The notes: generated from the letters alone by a model not told the origin. Counted from the stretch's first letter, positions 7,915 to 17,338 are shown. The stretch: 64,000 bases of DNA from Pseudomonadota bacterium (GCA_013285445.1 CP053448.1:310001-374000), one strand, 5' to 3'. Numbers and translations: made by a program.

Positions 7915-9924
7915 TCAGGCTCCCTTGAATTCCGGCCGGAGGCCTCTGATGACGGCGCTCAGGCCGGCCTCGGCATCGGCGGTCGCGAAGATCTCTTGCA
8001 GGCCCTGGATCTCGAGATGCAGGGCTTCATCCAGCGCGAGTTCATGGCCGCGATCGATCAGCGCCATGGCCCTGGCCAGCGCGATCGGTGCCTTGCGCGA
8101 GAGCGCCTTGGCATGAGCGGCCAAAGGCCCGCTTTCCAGCGTGGCGCGATCGAGGCTGCCGTCGTAGTCGGCAAAGGCCGACTCGAGTTCATCCTGAGGC
8201 TGGCGACCGGACTGTTTTTCGGGCAGGTCCACGCCAGCGAGTTCGGCGTAATGGCGCACCGGATCGACGATGGCATCGATCAGGCCCAGCTCCAGGGCCT
8301 GCTGCGCGCCGAGCTGCGCGCCGCTGGCGACCAGGTACTTGGCCAGCCCGCGGCCGATCAGGCGCGGCGCGCGCTGGGTGCCGCCCAGACCGGGATAGAT
8401 GCCGATGCCGGTTTCGGGAAAACCAAGCCGGGTGTCGCGCGTGCCCAGGCGATACCGGCAGGCCAGGGCCAGTTCCAGCCCACCACCCAGGGCCAGCCCG
8501 TCGACAAAGGCCACCGTGGGCTTGTGCGAGGTTTCGAACGCGCGCAACAAGCGCTGGCCGCGCTCGGTGAAGGACTGGATCCGATCGAGGGTGCCGGCGG
8601 CCATGTTGTCGAGAAAGAATTTGATGTCGGCGCCGGCCACGAAGGCCTTGCCGCGGCCGACGATAAAGATACGCTCGACCCGTTCGTCCTGCTCGAGCGC
8701 ATTCCAGGCGGCCTCGAGCTGCTCGATCACGGTCTCGCCCAGGGCGTTCATGCGATCGGGCAGGTTGAAGATCAGTACGCCGGTGTGGTCGTGGACCTCG
8801 CGCTGCACCCATTGAAGCAGCGGCTCGGGGCGGGTCTTGAAGGGGACGCTGGGAACTGGCCGGTTCCAGCGGCCGAACAGCCCGGCCACGCTCGCGTGCG
8901 CCTCATCGAGCCCCAGCTCGAGCATCATTTCGAAGGGCCCGCGCGGCCAGCGCAGGCCCGAGCGCGCGCCCAGGTCGGTGGCGGTGGCATCGCATACGCC
9001 TTCGCTGACCAGCTCGGCGGCGCAGCCCAGGGCGGCCCCGAGCAGGCGCCGTCGCACCGCCCCGGGCTGCTCGCTGCCGCCGCCCGGAATGCTGCGGTCT
9101 TCGCAGTCCCAGTCCCTGCCGGCCTCGACCTGGTCGACCAGAGTGTCGGCCGGGGCATAGAATTCGCCGAGCTTGTCGGCCAGACCCTGCGCCGAATGCC
9201 GGGCGATCGGCACGCCGGTGGCGTTCATCAGCGCAAACGGACCCATACCGACGCCGAAGGTCTCGCGGGCGACCGCGTCGATGCCAGCGATCGAACCCAG
9301 GCCTTCTGCCCACGCGCGGACGGCCTCGTTGAGCCAGGGCACGAAAAAGCGGTTGACCGCAAAACCTGGCGCATCGGCCGTGCGAATCGGAGTCTTGCCC
9401 AGCTCGGCGTAGAAGCCCTCGAGTTCGTCAACCAGGGCCGGGTCGCTGTGCTCGCCGGCGACGATCTCGATGAGCTTGTTCTTGGCGGCGTGGTAGAAGT
9501 AGTGGGCGCCAATCACGCGCTCAGGCCGCGACAGGCCGGCGGCAACGTCGCCGATGAGATAGGAGGACGTGTTGGTTGCCAGGATGCAGTCGGGACTCAC
9601 CACCGTCTCCAGCCCGGCCAGCAGGCGACGTTTGAGGTCGAGATCTTCGAACACCGCCTCGACCACGAGATCGCAGTCGGCGACGTCACGCATCTCCAGG
9701 GTCGGCTTGAGCCGTTCGAGTGTGGCGTCTAAGCCGTCCTGATCGAGCAGACGGCGTTGCATCGCCTCGTTGAGCGAGTCGCGGATCAGCGCCCGGCCGC
9801 GCTCCAGCCCGGCCTCGGTGTTGTCGACCAGCCGGACTTCCAGCCCCTTCATCAGGAAGTGCTGGGCAATGGCCGAGCCCATGGTGCCGGCACCGATCAC
9901 AGCAACCGTGCGAAACTCGGTCAT
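7915..9924 (-). CDS. 3-hydroxyacyl-CoA dehydrogenase / enoyl-CoA hydratase fusion
   Basis: This is a 669-residue bifunctional protein with the NAD-dependent dehydrogenase first (about 1-370; VIGAGTMGSAIAQHF Rossmann motif, GAHYFYHA) and the crotonase domain last (about 395-580). The hydratase part has GRGKAFVAGADIKFF for the oxyanion hole, and glutamates in GGGLELALA and FPETGIGIYPGLGGTQ, so both acid/base residues are present. The domain order is the reverse of FadB and resembles fused beta-oxidation proteins of archaea and some bacteria. It would hydrate and oxidise the open-chain C7 dicarboxylic intermediate. It overlaps the upstream gene by 1 nt and precedes a thiolase. Confidence 0.88.
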   Translation of the reverse strand: MTEFRTVAVIGAGTMGSAIAQHFLMKGLEVRLVDNTEAGLERGRALIRDSLNEAMQRRLLDQDGLDATLERLKPTLEMRDVADCDLVVEAVFEDLDLKRRLLAGLETVVSPDCILATNTSSYLIGDVAAGLSRPERVIGAHYFYHAAKNKLIEIVAGEHSDPALVDELEGFYAELGKTPIRTADAPGFAVNRFFVPWLNEAVRAWAEGLGSIAGIDAVARETFGVGMGPFALMNATGVPIARHSAQGLADKLGEFYAPADTLVDQVEAGRDWDCEDRSIPGGGSEQPGAVRRRLLGAALGCAAELVSEGVCDATATDLGARSGLRWPRGPFEMMLELGLDEAHASVAGLFGRWNRPVPSVPFKTRPEPLLQWVQREVHDHTGVLIFNLPDRMNALGETVIEQLEAAWNALEQDERVERIFIVGRGKAFVAGADIKFFLDNMAAGTLDRIQSFTERGQRLLRAFETSHKPTVAFVDGLALGGGLELALACRYRLGTRDTRLGFPETGIGIYPGLGGTQRAPRLIGRGLAKYLVASGAQLGAQQALELGLIDAIVDPVRHYAELAGVDLPEKQSGRQPQDELESAFADYDGSLDRATLESGPLAAHAKALSRKAPIALARAMALIDRGHELALDEALHLEIQGLQEIFATADAEAGLSAVIRGLRPEFKGA

Positions 9925-10847
9925 CAGAAGTTCTCCGTGCAGCGCAGCACCTTGTCAACGAATTCCAGGGTTGGGGCCGCCACCTGGTGCCTGCGTGCCA
10001 GCCGGGCGAGTTCGGCGGCATGAAACTCGTTTTCGGTCACCTTGCCCTTGTCGACATCGACCAGGATGGAGGGACGGTGCTCACCGCCCTGGTCGAGATA
10101 GTGCATCGCCTGGTCGAGAAAGCCATCAGGCAGTTCGATGCCTTCGGCTTGGCATATCGCGATGCCCTCGCGAACCATGTCCTCGACCATGCTGCGCGAT
10201 TCGGGCTGGTCCATCACGCAGCCCATGCAGTGACGCGTGATGGCGCACAGGCTGCCGAGCGAGGCATTGAGCAGCGCCTTCATGAACACATCATTGCGCC
10301 AGTGCGGGCTAACCCGCAGTGGAAAGCCCGATTCCTTGAGATCTGAGGCGATCTGCCCGATGCGCGCGGGATCCACGGCAGCCGGGCTGGACAGAACGTG
10401 TTCGGTCTGAAAGGTGACGATGACTTCGTTGCCACACGACACATCGCAGCCCATGTTGAGCACGATGCGCAAGGCGCGTTGAGGCCCGGCAATACCCGCG
10501 ATCACCTCCTCGGTACCGATGCCGTTCTGACAGGATACGAAAACCGTCTTGTCCATGGCGTCATGCTCGAGCAGCGTATTGAGCACGTGCTCGGTATCCA
10601 CGCTCTTGGTGCAGATCAGGACCACGTCCGGCGCGGCGCGCACGAAGTCCGCTGCTTCCAGCACCACATCATCGAGTTCGGCATAGGCTTCGAGTTTGCC
10701 CTTGATGACCACCGGGCGATGGCTGAGTAAATGTCGTGTCTGGGCGCGATGGCACAGCACGGTTACTCGGTGACCCGCCTGGGACAGCAGTCCGGCAAAG
10801 ATGCGACCGACCGGACCAGTGCCGACGACGCCGTAGTGAAAACTCAT
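9924..10847 (-). CDS. ketopantoate reductase-family (ApbA/PanE-like) oxidoreductase
   Basis: This 307-residue protein begins with the NADP-binding motif VVGTGPVGRIFAG and shows PanE-like blocks such as CTKSVDTEHVL, SCQNGIGTEEVI and a C-terminal domain with PSILVDVDKGKVTENEF, corresponding to the PanE substrate-binding helix. Family members reduce 2-oxo or 3-oxo acids with NADPH. A role in pantothenate synthesis is possible, but the gene is locked inside the catabolic operon with 4-nt and 1-nt overlaps, so a catabolic or cofactor-supply role is more likely. CoA demand is one conceivable link. Function remains open. Confidence 0.75.
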   Translation of the reverse strand: MSFHYGVVGTGPVGRIFAGLLSQAGHRVTVLCHRAQTRHLLSHRPVVIKGKLEAYAELDDVVLEAADFVRAAPDVVLICTKSVDTEHVLNTLLEHDAMDKTVFVSCQNGIGTEEVIAGIAGPQRALRIVLNMGCDVSCGNEVIVTFQTEHVLSSPAAVDPARIGQIASDLKESGFPLRVSPHWRNDVFMKALLNASLGSLCAITRHCMGCVMDQPESRSMVEDMVREGIAICQAEGIELPDGFLDQAMHYLDQGGEHRPSILVDVDKGKVTENEFHAAELARLARRHQVAAPTLEFVDKVLRCTENF

Positions 10848-12586
10848 TCGGGTTCCTCCAGGTTCAGTACGAACACGTCATCGGGCAATTCGTCGTAGCG
10901 CTCGTCTTCCATGGCGCGGATGCAGTCGGCGTAGCGTTGCTCAACCTGGGATGGCACGAGCTTGAACGACGGCGTCAGTTCATTGTCCTCGATCGAAAGT
11001 TCGCGCCCGATGACCAGCGCCCTGCGAATGGCGCGGAATCCCGCTGCTTCCTGGTGGTTGATCTCGGCCACGCAGCTCGACAGGCAGCGTGCCAGCTGCT
11101 CGGGGTTGTCGGGATTGACGCAATTGGCGATTCGGCCGCAACCTTCGAAGGACTGGCGATTGGGAAAGACCAGCATGTGCGGCTGGTGCTGGCCGGAGCC
11201 GAATACGTAGGCGTACTTGATGAACTGGCAGCGGGCATGCACGCGTGATTCCAGCTGTGAGGGAAACACCTTCTCGCCGTTGCTGAGCTTGAACATGCGC
11301 TCTTTGCGCGAGACGATGCGCACGCCTTCGGGGCCGAACTCGCCGATGTCGCCGGTGCGAAACCAGCCATCTCGGGTAAAGACTCTGTCGGTTTCTTGGT
11401 CATTGCGGAAGTAGCCGCGCATGACGTTGGCTCCGCGCACCAGGATTTCGCCGTCATCGTCCAGCGCGACCTCGACGCCGGGAATCGGGAAGCCGACGAT
11501 GCCGGGCGTACGGTCAAGGCTGAAAGGGGTGAGCGTGCAACACGGCGAAGTCTCGGTCAGACCCCAACCTTCGATGACCGGGATCCCGTGGGCGCGAAAC
11601 ACCTCGGAGCTGCTCAGCGGCAGCGGAGCGGCCGCCGTGAACACGAACTTCAGCTCCGGATGGAAAAAAGCGCGTTCGACCTGTCCCTCGGCCTGGACGC
11701 GGGCGGTGATTTCCTGGTAGATCTTGGGTACGCTGAAAAACAGCTGCGGGCGGATCTCGGCGAAGTTGGCCAGCAGTCGGTCGACGTCCTTTCCGCAGCC
11801 GTCGTCGAGGGCCAGGCAGGCGCCGGACGACACGGCAAAGAAGCGCTCGAACAGGCCGCCAAAGCTGTGGTGCCAGGGCAGGTAGCAGAGCATGCGCATG
11901 CCCGGCTCGGGCTGCCAGCAAATCTCGAGCGCCTTCTGCTGGCTCATCAGGTTGCCGTGGGTCAGCTGCACGCCCTTGGGAAAGCCGCTGGTGCCGGAGG
12001 TGTACATGATCAGGCAGATCGTATCGGCACCCACGGCGCGCATCCGCTGCTCGGCGGCAGCGATTGATGAGCGGGCCGCTGTATCCAGAATGTCGGACAC
12101 CGGCCGGGCGAGACCGCCGCCATGACGATAGCCGGTCAGCGCCGCGTCATCAGCTGTGGTCAGCAACAGCAGATGATCGGGCAGGTGCCGAGGATCCAGC
12201 GCCAGCACCTTGGCGGGCTGGTCGGTAATAAGCACATCAACATCGGAGAAGTCGAGCAGCTGAACCATGCGCTCGGGCGGATAGCCGGCAAAGATCGGCA
12301 CGCTGATCCGGCCGGATGCCATCACGGCCAGCTCGCAGACGTGACGCAGATAGCTGTTGCCGGCGATGAAGGCAATGCGCGGGTTGTCCGTTTCCAGTGC
12401 CTCCAGGGCCGCGGCGAAGGCCAGCACATCCTGCCCCAGTCGCGCCCAGGCGTAGTGGCGGTACGGTCCGTCGATGCGCTCGGCAAAGGCCGGCATATCG
12501 GCAAAGCGTGCGGCATTGTCGAGCACCAGCGTGCCGATGTTGGCCACCGGCGTTCCGAGTTCTGTGTCGCTTTTGAGTGTCTTCAT
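10844..12586 (-). CDS. AMP-forming acyl-CoA synthetase (ligase)
   Basis: This 580-residue ANL-superfamily ligase has the P-loop motif MYTSGTSGFPKGVQLTHGNL, the adenylate motif GWGLTETSP, the hinge aspartate in DGWFRTGDIGEF and a late lysine block. It resembles long-chain-type synthetases more than compact (about 520-residue) benzoate-CoA ligases. It should activate a carboxylic acid to its CoA thioester with ATP; the acid could be aromatic, cyclohexane-type or dicarboxylic. It lies 23 nt after bcrD and overlaps the next gene by 4 nt. It is the only ligase visible in the operon, so it is a candidate entry enzyme. Substrate assignment is inference. Confidence 0.85.
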   Translation of the reverse strand: MKTLKSDTELGTPVANIGTLVLDNAARFADMPAFAERIDGPYRHYAWARLGQDVLAFAAALEALETDNPRIAFIAGNSYLRHVCELAVMASGRISVPIFAGYPPERMVQLLDFSDVDVLITDQPAKVLALDPRHLPDHLLLLTTADDAALTGYRHGGGLARPVSDILDTAARSSIAAAEQRMRAVGADTICLIMYTSGTSGFPKGVQLTHGNLMSQQKALEICWQPEPGMRMLCYLPWHHSFGGLFERFFAVSSGACLALDDGCGKDVDRLLANFAEIRPQLFFSVPKIYQEITARVQAEGQVERAFFHPELKFVFTAAAPLPLSSSEVFRAHGIPVIEGWGLTETSPCCTLTPFSLDRTPGIVGFPIPGVEVALDDDGEILVRGANVMRGYFRNDQETDRVFTRDGWFRTGDIGEFGPEGVRIVSRKERMFKLSNGEKVFPSQLESRVHARCQFIKYAYVFGSGQHQPHMLVFPNRQSFEGCGRIANCVNPDNPEQLARCLSSCVAEINHQEAAGFRAIRRALVIGRELSIEDNELTPSFKLVPSQVEQRYADCIRAMEDERYDELPDDVFVLNLEEPE

Positions 12587-12609
12587 GGTCTGGCTGGCTC
12601 CCGCCGGCT

Positions 12610-13455
12610 TCAGGCGGCGGCCGTGTGTTCCTCATTTTCCAGCTGCACATGGCGGAACCCGGCCCAAAGCGCCGCGCCGATGGCGCCGGCCAGCACCGAG
12701 TCGGGGTGGGTGCGGATGGTGGCGTTGAGGCGCCGGTCCTTGTCGGCCATCTCCTGCATGGCCGCGATAAAACCCGGGTTGCGGGCCAGTCCGCCGGTGA
12801 TCAGCACCTCGCCGCCGGCCTTGGCCATGCGCATCAGGCTGACCAGGCGTTTGGCCATCGACAGGTGCACACCGCGCAGGATGTTGGCGGTGGTGATGCC
12901 GCGGCTGACCATGTTGATCACGTCGGTTTCGGCCAGCACCGCGCAGATGCCCGAGACCTGCTCGGGCGTGTCGCCGGTCAGCGAGATCTTGCCGATATCA
13001 TCGAGCGCCACGCCGAGGTAGCGGGCGATGTTCTCCAGGAACTGGCCGGAGCCCGAGGCGCATTGTGAGGTCATGCGGTAGGAGATGACCTTGGAGTTTG
13101 CGTCGACCAGCATGGCCTTGCCGTGCAGGGCCCCGCAGTCGACCACGGCGCGCACCTCGGGGTCGAGAAAGATCGCGCCGCGCGCGTGCGCGGTCATGGA
13201 AAAGAAGTGACCGCGACGGAAATCGACCATTTCGCCCTCGCCGGTGGTGGCGATATAGGCGATATCATCCTCGCCCAGGTCGTTGCGCGCCAGTACCCGC
13301 TCGAAAGCGGTCCGGACCACGTCCTTGACGTTGCGCTTGCGGATCTTGTCGAGATCCTTGAACACCAGCTTTTCGTTGCTGCCGTCATCGTCGAAGGAAA
13401 ACAGCGCGGTCTTGATCGAATCACAGCCGACGTCGATGCCTACGGTATAAAACAT
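12610..13455 (-). CDS. bcrD: benzoyl-CoA reductase, subunit D (ATPase)
   Basis: This 281-residue BadF/BcrA-family ATPase forms, with BcrA, the ATP-dependent electron-activation module of class I benzoyl-CoA reductase. Motifs are GIDVGCDSIK near the N-terminus, DCGALHGK at 106-113 where other activators have DIGGQDxK, and the cluster cysteines in SQCASGSGQF (C132) and GICAVLAET (C171). The variant DCGALHGK loop and the length of about 280 are as expected for BcrD/BzdQ. It is the fourth gene of the C-B-A-D order known from Thauera, 21 nt after bcrA. Thauera-type versus Azoarcus-type cannot be decided by eye. Confidence 0.9.
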   Translation of the reverse strand: MFYTVGIDVGCDSIKTALFSFDDDGSNEKLVFKDLDKIRKRNVKDVVRTAFERVLARNDLGEDDIAYIATTGEGEMVDFRRGHFFSMTAHARGAIFLDPEVRAVVDCGALHGKAMLVDANSKVISYRMTSQCASGSGQFLENIARYLGVALDDIGKISLTGDTPEQVSGICAVLAETDVINMVSRGITTANILRGVHLSMAKRLVSLMRMAKAGGEVLITGGLARNPGFIAAMQEMADKDRRLNATIRTHPDSVLAGAIGAALWAGFRHVQLENEEHTAAA

Positions 13456-13476
13456 GTCGTTCTCCTCAATGAATCT

Positions 13477-14874
13477 TCAGGCCGGCACGCCGCCGATAGC
13501 AGCCTTGTCGCCGGCCTTGACCTTGACCTTGAGCTTGCTGACTTCCAGGTCGGCCATCACGCCCTTGGGGTCGCGCTTGGCGAACAGTGCCGCACCGACT
13601 GCACCGGTATAGATCGAATCGCTGCTGATGTTGATGGTCATCTCGCCGTAGTTCTCGAACACGAGCTTCTTGAGCGACTCGGTCACCGCTTCGTTGCGCG
13701 CGACACCGCCGGTAAACGTGAATTGTTCAGTGACGCCGCCGGAACGGGCCAGCAGCGACATGGCGCGCAGCACGATGGCGCGGTGCAGGCCGGCGAGGAT
13801 GTCTTCCTTTTTCTCGCCCAGGGCCAGCAGCTCGCGCAGCTCGGCGCCGGCGAACACCGTGCAGGTAGAGTTGATCTTGAGCTCCTTGGTCGACTGCATG
13901 GCCAGCGGCCCCAGTTCGTGCACGCCGATGCTCATCTCGTCGGCGATGTAGCCGAGGTAGCGGCCACAGCCGGCCGCGCATCGGTCGTTCATCTGGAATG
14001 CCGTGACGATACCCTCCTTATCGATCTGGATGGCCTTGGTGTCCTGGCCGCCGATATCGAGCACGGTTCGTGTTTTCGGGAACATGTAGTGTGCACCCAG
14101 GCCATGACACAGGATCTCGGAGCGGATCTGCTCGCGCGCAAACGGCAGTGTCAGGCGCCCGTAGCCGGTGCCCACGGTATTGAGCACGTTGAACTCGCGT
14201 TCAGCTGTTTCGGTCACCGCCGCCTCGATCTCATCGGCGAATTCGGCAAAGCGCTCGTCGGCGCTGACCCTTTCGGTCGCGAACGCCAGATAGTCGCGGT
14301 AGTAGCCGGAGAAGCTCTGGTTCTCGACCCGGATGATGGCGGCGTCGAACAGGCCGACCAATCGGTCGAAGGAGATGCTCTGCTCCATCGTCACGCGCTC
14401 TGCTTCCTTGAGGTACTGACTGGTGGCCAGGTCGCGGAAAAAGTCGCTGGCCGCGGCGCTGCCGGGGTAGAAATCCTTGCCGGCGCGTGTCTCCAGGGCC
14501 CGGAAGATCTCAGGCAGTGCGCTCCGGCAGGCTTTGGCTTCGGCCGGTTCGAGCGCCTGCTCATCGACCAGGCCCAGACATTGTTGCTCGAGTTCGTCGA
14601 GCTGCTTGAGGTGTTCGGCCAGCGCGTAGTTGCACGACAGTAGTGCCATCAGGTCGGCGGCCCGGTCACCGATGCTGGTACTGCCTTCGAGTCGCTGGCG
14701 AAGCAGGCCGAAGCGCGTGCTGACCTCGGCCTGTTCGCGCGCCACCTGGCAGGCCAGCTCGTAGTTGCTGCGCGAGTTGGTGATGCCGCGGCCCATGATG
14801 CGCTCGTTCTCGTCGAGAAACACCGCCTTGGTGGTGGTCGAGCCCAGATCGATTCCAATGTAGCAACAGTCCAT
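13477..14874 (-). CDS. bcrA: benzoyl-CoA reductase, subunit A (ATPase)
   Basis: This 465-residue protein is the larger ATPase subunit. It has GIDLGSTTTK at 7-16, DIGGQDTK at 273-280, and the two [4Fe-4S] cysteines in RCAAGCGRYLG (C299) and STCTVFAGAE (C338). The region from about 40 to 230 is an insertion relative to small activators, as known for BcrA/BzdP, and explains its length (family about 440-460). ATP hydrolysis here drives electron transfer to the BcrBC active site. It sits 17 nt after bcrB. Confidence 0.92.
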   Translation of the reverse strand: MDCCYIGIDLGSTTTKAVFLDENERIMGRGITNSRSNYELACQVAREQAEVSTRFGLLRQRLEGSTSIGDRAADLMALLSCNYALAEHLKQLDELEQQCLGLVDEQALEPAEAKACRSALPEIFRALETRAGKDFYPGSAAASDFFRDLATSQYLKEAERVTMEQSISFDRLVGLFDAAIIRVENQSFSGYYRDYLAFATERVSADERFAEFADEIEAAVTETAEREFNVLNTVGTGYGRLTLPFAREQIRSEILCHGLGAHYMFPKTRTVLDIGGQDTKAIQIDKEGIVTAFQMNDRCAAGCGRYLGYIADEMSIGVHELGPLAMQSTKELKINSTCTVFAGAELRELLALGEKKEDILAGLHRAIVLRAMSLLARSGGVTEQFTFTGGVARNEAVTESLKKLVFENYGEMTINISSDSIYTGAVGAALFAKRDPKGVMADLEVSKLKVKVKAGDKAAIGGVPA

Positions 14875-14891
14875 GGTGTGCTCCCGATGGT

Positions 14892-16172
14892 TCAGGCGGC
14901 CGGCCGCCTGGCTTCCAGCATCTGGAAGTAGGATTCGAGCCGGTTCTTGATGTTGGCCGCGGAGAAATAGCGCGGGTCGACCAGGTCGCTTTCGATAAAG
15001 GCGCCGGCCCTGCCGGTGCGCCGCTCCAGTTCGCGCAGCATCATCAGCTGTCCGGCCGAGAACGAGTTGCAGCTCTTGATCGAGTTGAACAGCACGCCGT
15101 CGGCCTCGTATTCATTGACGTAGTCGGCCAGCAGGTCGATGCGCGAGGGCAGGTTGCGGTTGGTGTAGCAGCCCAGGCAGTACTCGGCCAGCGTCTCGAA
15201 CGGCTTGCCGGGGTCGTGGCGGAAGCCTTGTTCGTAGAGTCCACCAACCTTGGTGTAGGTGGAGGCGACCATGACCACGCCCTCGTCGTAGAAGATCTTC
15301 CAGAAGTCCCGGAAGCTGGTCCAGTTGGGCGGACCTTCGACCACCACGCGATATTTCTGGTCGGTCAGCACGCCCTCGGGCGTGACCGGGCCGAGGCCCT
15401 CGGCGATTCGCCGGCCGACTTCTGCTTTCAGCGAGCTGTAGTAATCCTCGCACTCGGGCACACCGCGGAAGGCGGTGAAGATCGGCCCGATGTAGTAGAC
15501 CCCTCCGAAATAGGCGTCGATGGGCGAGGGTTTGTGTTTCGCTGACTCCCACACCCACACCAGATCATCTTCGGCCCGCGCGGAGCTGGCCAGCAGCTCA
15601 CTGAGCCGGTCTTCGTCGAGCTTCTTGCCGGAGATCTCTTCGAGCTTGGGCACCAGCACATCCTTGAGCTGGTGGGCGACGAAGTCGCGCATGTTCGGCG
15701 TGATCTCGCCGTTGGCCTGATAGGGCACCTGCAGCATCACGATCGGGCAGTCGTACTCCTCGCGCAGCAGCTCGAACCATTTCATGAAGGTAAAGCAGCC
15801 GGTATAGCTCAGCAGCAACAGGTCGGGCTCGGGCATCTTGTGGCCGGTGGGCCCGATATTGCCCTTCTTGAGCATCCCGATGTCGCACTTGACGTAGGTG
15901 CAGACATCCTCGGAATGGCCCTGTTTCTCGGCCTCCTGGATATAGTCGCCGGATTGCTTGCGCATGCCCGACTGCAGGGCGTTGACTTCCGGATGCACCG
16001 GCAGCATGTCGAAGGCCAGGATCAACTCGTTCAAGTTGCCCGGCACGAAGGTATAGACCACCTTCTGGCCGTTTTCCTCCGCGTGGGCCAGTTTTTCGAA
16101 GTGTTCGCCGATCATCTTCTTCTGGATGACCATGCTCTGTTCTTTCTGAATCTGTGCGACCTGTTCGTTCAT
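14892..16172 (-). CDS. bcrB: benzoyl-CoA reductase, subunit B (active-site component)
   Basis: This 426-residue protein is of the HgdB/BcrB/BcrC family. Cysteines at 91 and 96 (DVCTYVKCD) and 126 (YTGCFTFMKW) lie in the N-terminal half where family members bind the active-site iron-sulfur cluster. Length fits BcrB (about 430-440) better than BcrC. With BcrC it forms the module that reduces the aromatic ring of benzoyl-CoA to the dienoyl-CoA. The start shares one nucleotide with the bcrC stop (TGATG), so the two are tightly coupled. Ligand assignment is by family, not proven here. Confidence 0.92.
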   Translation of the reverse strand: MNEQVAQIQKEQSMVIQKKMIGEHFEKLAHAEENGQKVVYTFVPGNLNELILAFDMLPVHPEVNALQSGMRKQSGDYIQEAEKQGHSEDVCTYVKCDIGMLKKGNIGPTGHKMPEPDLLLLSYTGCFTFMKWFELLREEYDCPIVMLQVPYQANGEITPNMRDFVAHQLKDVLVPKLEEISGKKLDEDRLSELLASSARAEDDLVWVWESAKHKPSPIDAYFGGVYYIGPIFTAFRGVPECEDYYSSLKAEVGRRIAEGLGPVTPEGVLTDQKYRVVVEGPPNWTSFRDFWKIFYDEGVVMVASTYTKVGGLYEQGFRHDPGKPFETLAEYCLGCYTNRNLPSRIDLLADYVNEYEADGVLFNSIKSCNSFSAGQLMMLRELERRTGRAGAFIESDLVDPRYFSAANIKNRLESYFQMLEARRPAA

Positions 16173-17338
16173 CAGGCACCTCCCCAGAGTTTGATCGAGT
16201 CGGCAAACGTTCCGGCCTGTTCCTTGATGACCTGGACCTGGCCGGTGTTTTCCGAGTAAGTGAATGCGGTGTAGGGAATATCGGCTTGGTTCAGCGCCGA
16301 CTGGCCCATCGGGCGATCGAGCAGGGCCGGATCGCAGAAACTGGCGGCGGCGAAAATGACGCCCTCGGCGTCCCGCTCCCTGACCCGTTCGACCAGAAAG
16401 CGGCCGTTGCCGCCGTCGGCGTCGTAGCGGGTAGCGGTGCAGACCGTGTCGTTGAAATAGGCGTCGACGATTGAGCCCATGGGGTCATCGCTGATCGGGG
16501 TCTGACCCATCTGATAGCGCGCGCCCAGCATCCAGTCGTCGTCGACGATGTAGCAGCCGGAGTTCTCCATCGCCTTGACCATCGTCAGCGGCGGCTGCTC
16601 GCAAAACATGCCGGTGATGACCACCCGGATGTTGTCGAGCATCGGGGATTCGCTGTCGCGAACCGCCTCCATGTACTCGCGCAGCATGGTGGTGTGCTCT
16701 TCGACCTCGATGATATTGCCGGCGCGCATCAGCAGGTAGACATCGGCGGTGGGAACCTTGTGCGGTTCGGCGGCTCTGAGGTCGTAGAGTTCGGCCAGCG
16801 CCCGGCGGTTGTCGTTGTAGAGCTCGATGGCGTGGTTGAGACGCTCTGGCGTGGCTTCGATCCCCGACAGCTTCTGCAGGTCGCCGAGCAGATCCTCGAG
16901 CTCGAAGCGGTAGAAGCGATGACCGGCGTCGCCGAAGGTCTGCGGAAAGTCCATGTAGCGGACGTAGGTATCGGGAAACAGGATCTGCCACATGCCGCTC
17001 AGGTTCCGGATCACGTCGCAGATGGCCGGGAATAACATGCCGTCGAGACAGTCGATCTTGCCGGCCAGTCCCATTTCCACGGTCGAGCGTGGCAGATGAC
17101 AGATATAGGACTGGAAATAGGCGTCGCCGCGGATGATCTCGATGTTGTCGCCACCACCCATGATGCCGACCGGCAGCACGCCGGCGGCATGCAGGATCTC
17201 GCGCGGTACGTAGACCGGCATATGGCCGACGGCCTTGCCGCCGGTGCGCTGTTTCCAGTCGCGCACGTAGCCCAGCGCCAGGTCGCGATAGAGCGTGTCG
17301 CATTGCTCGATGATGGCTTGTCGCCGGCTTTCACTCAT
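16172..17338 (-). CDS. bcrC: benzoyl-CoA reductase, subunit C (active-site component)
   Basis: This 388-residue protein, with cysteines at 80 (SYICHLPRST), 97 (IDCLDG) and 107 (PAICDVIRN), matches the BcrC/BzdN pattern and length (about 380). It pairs with BcrB to hold the iron-sulfur site and bind benzoyl-CoA. It is the first of the four reductase genes and overlaps the end of the TetR gene by 8 nt, so regulator and reductase are translated from one message. The family also contains 2-hydroxyacyl-CoA dehydratases. The presence of had, oah and dch immediately upstream makes benzoyl-CoA the secure choice. Confidence 0.92.
   Translation of the reverse strand: MSESRRQAIIEQCDTLYRDLALGYVRDWKQRTGGKAVGHMPVYVPREILHAAGVLPVGIMGGGDNIEIIRGDAYFQSYICHLPRSTVEMGLAGKIDCLDGMLFPAICDVIRNLSGMWQILFPDTYVRYMDFPQTFGDAGHRFYRFELEDLLGDLQKLSGIEATPERLNHAIELYNDNRRALAELYDLRAAEPHKVPTADVYLLMRAGNIIEVEEHTTMLREYMEAVRDSESPMLDNIRVVITGMFCEQPPLTMVKAMENSGCYIVDDDWMLGARYQMGQTPISDDPMGSIVDAYFNDTVCTATRYDADGGNGRFLVERVRERDAEGVIFAAASFCDPALLDRPMGQSALNQADIPYTAFTYSENTGQVQVIKEQAGTFADSIKLWGGA

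Noticed and set aside
5878..9732. Long plus-strand open frames opposite the thiolase, SDR and dehydrogenase genes
   Set aside because: High GC leaves antisense frames open. These translations lack family motifs, whereas the minus strand has intact enzymes with tight junctions.
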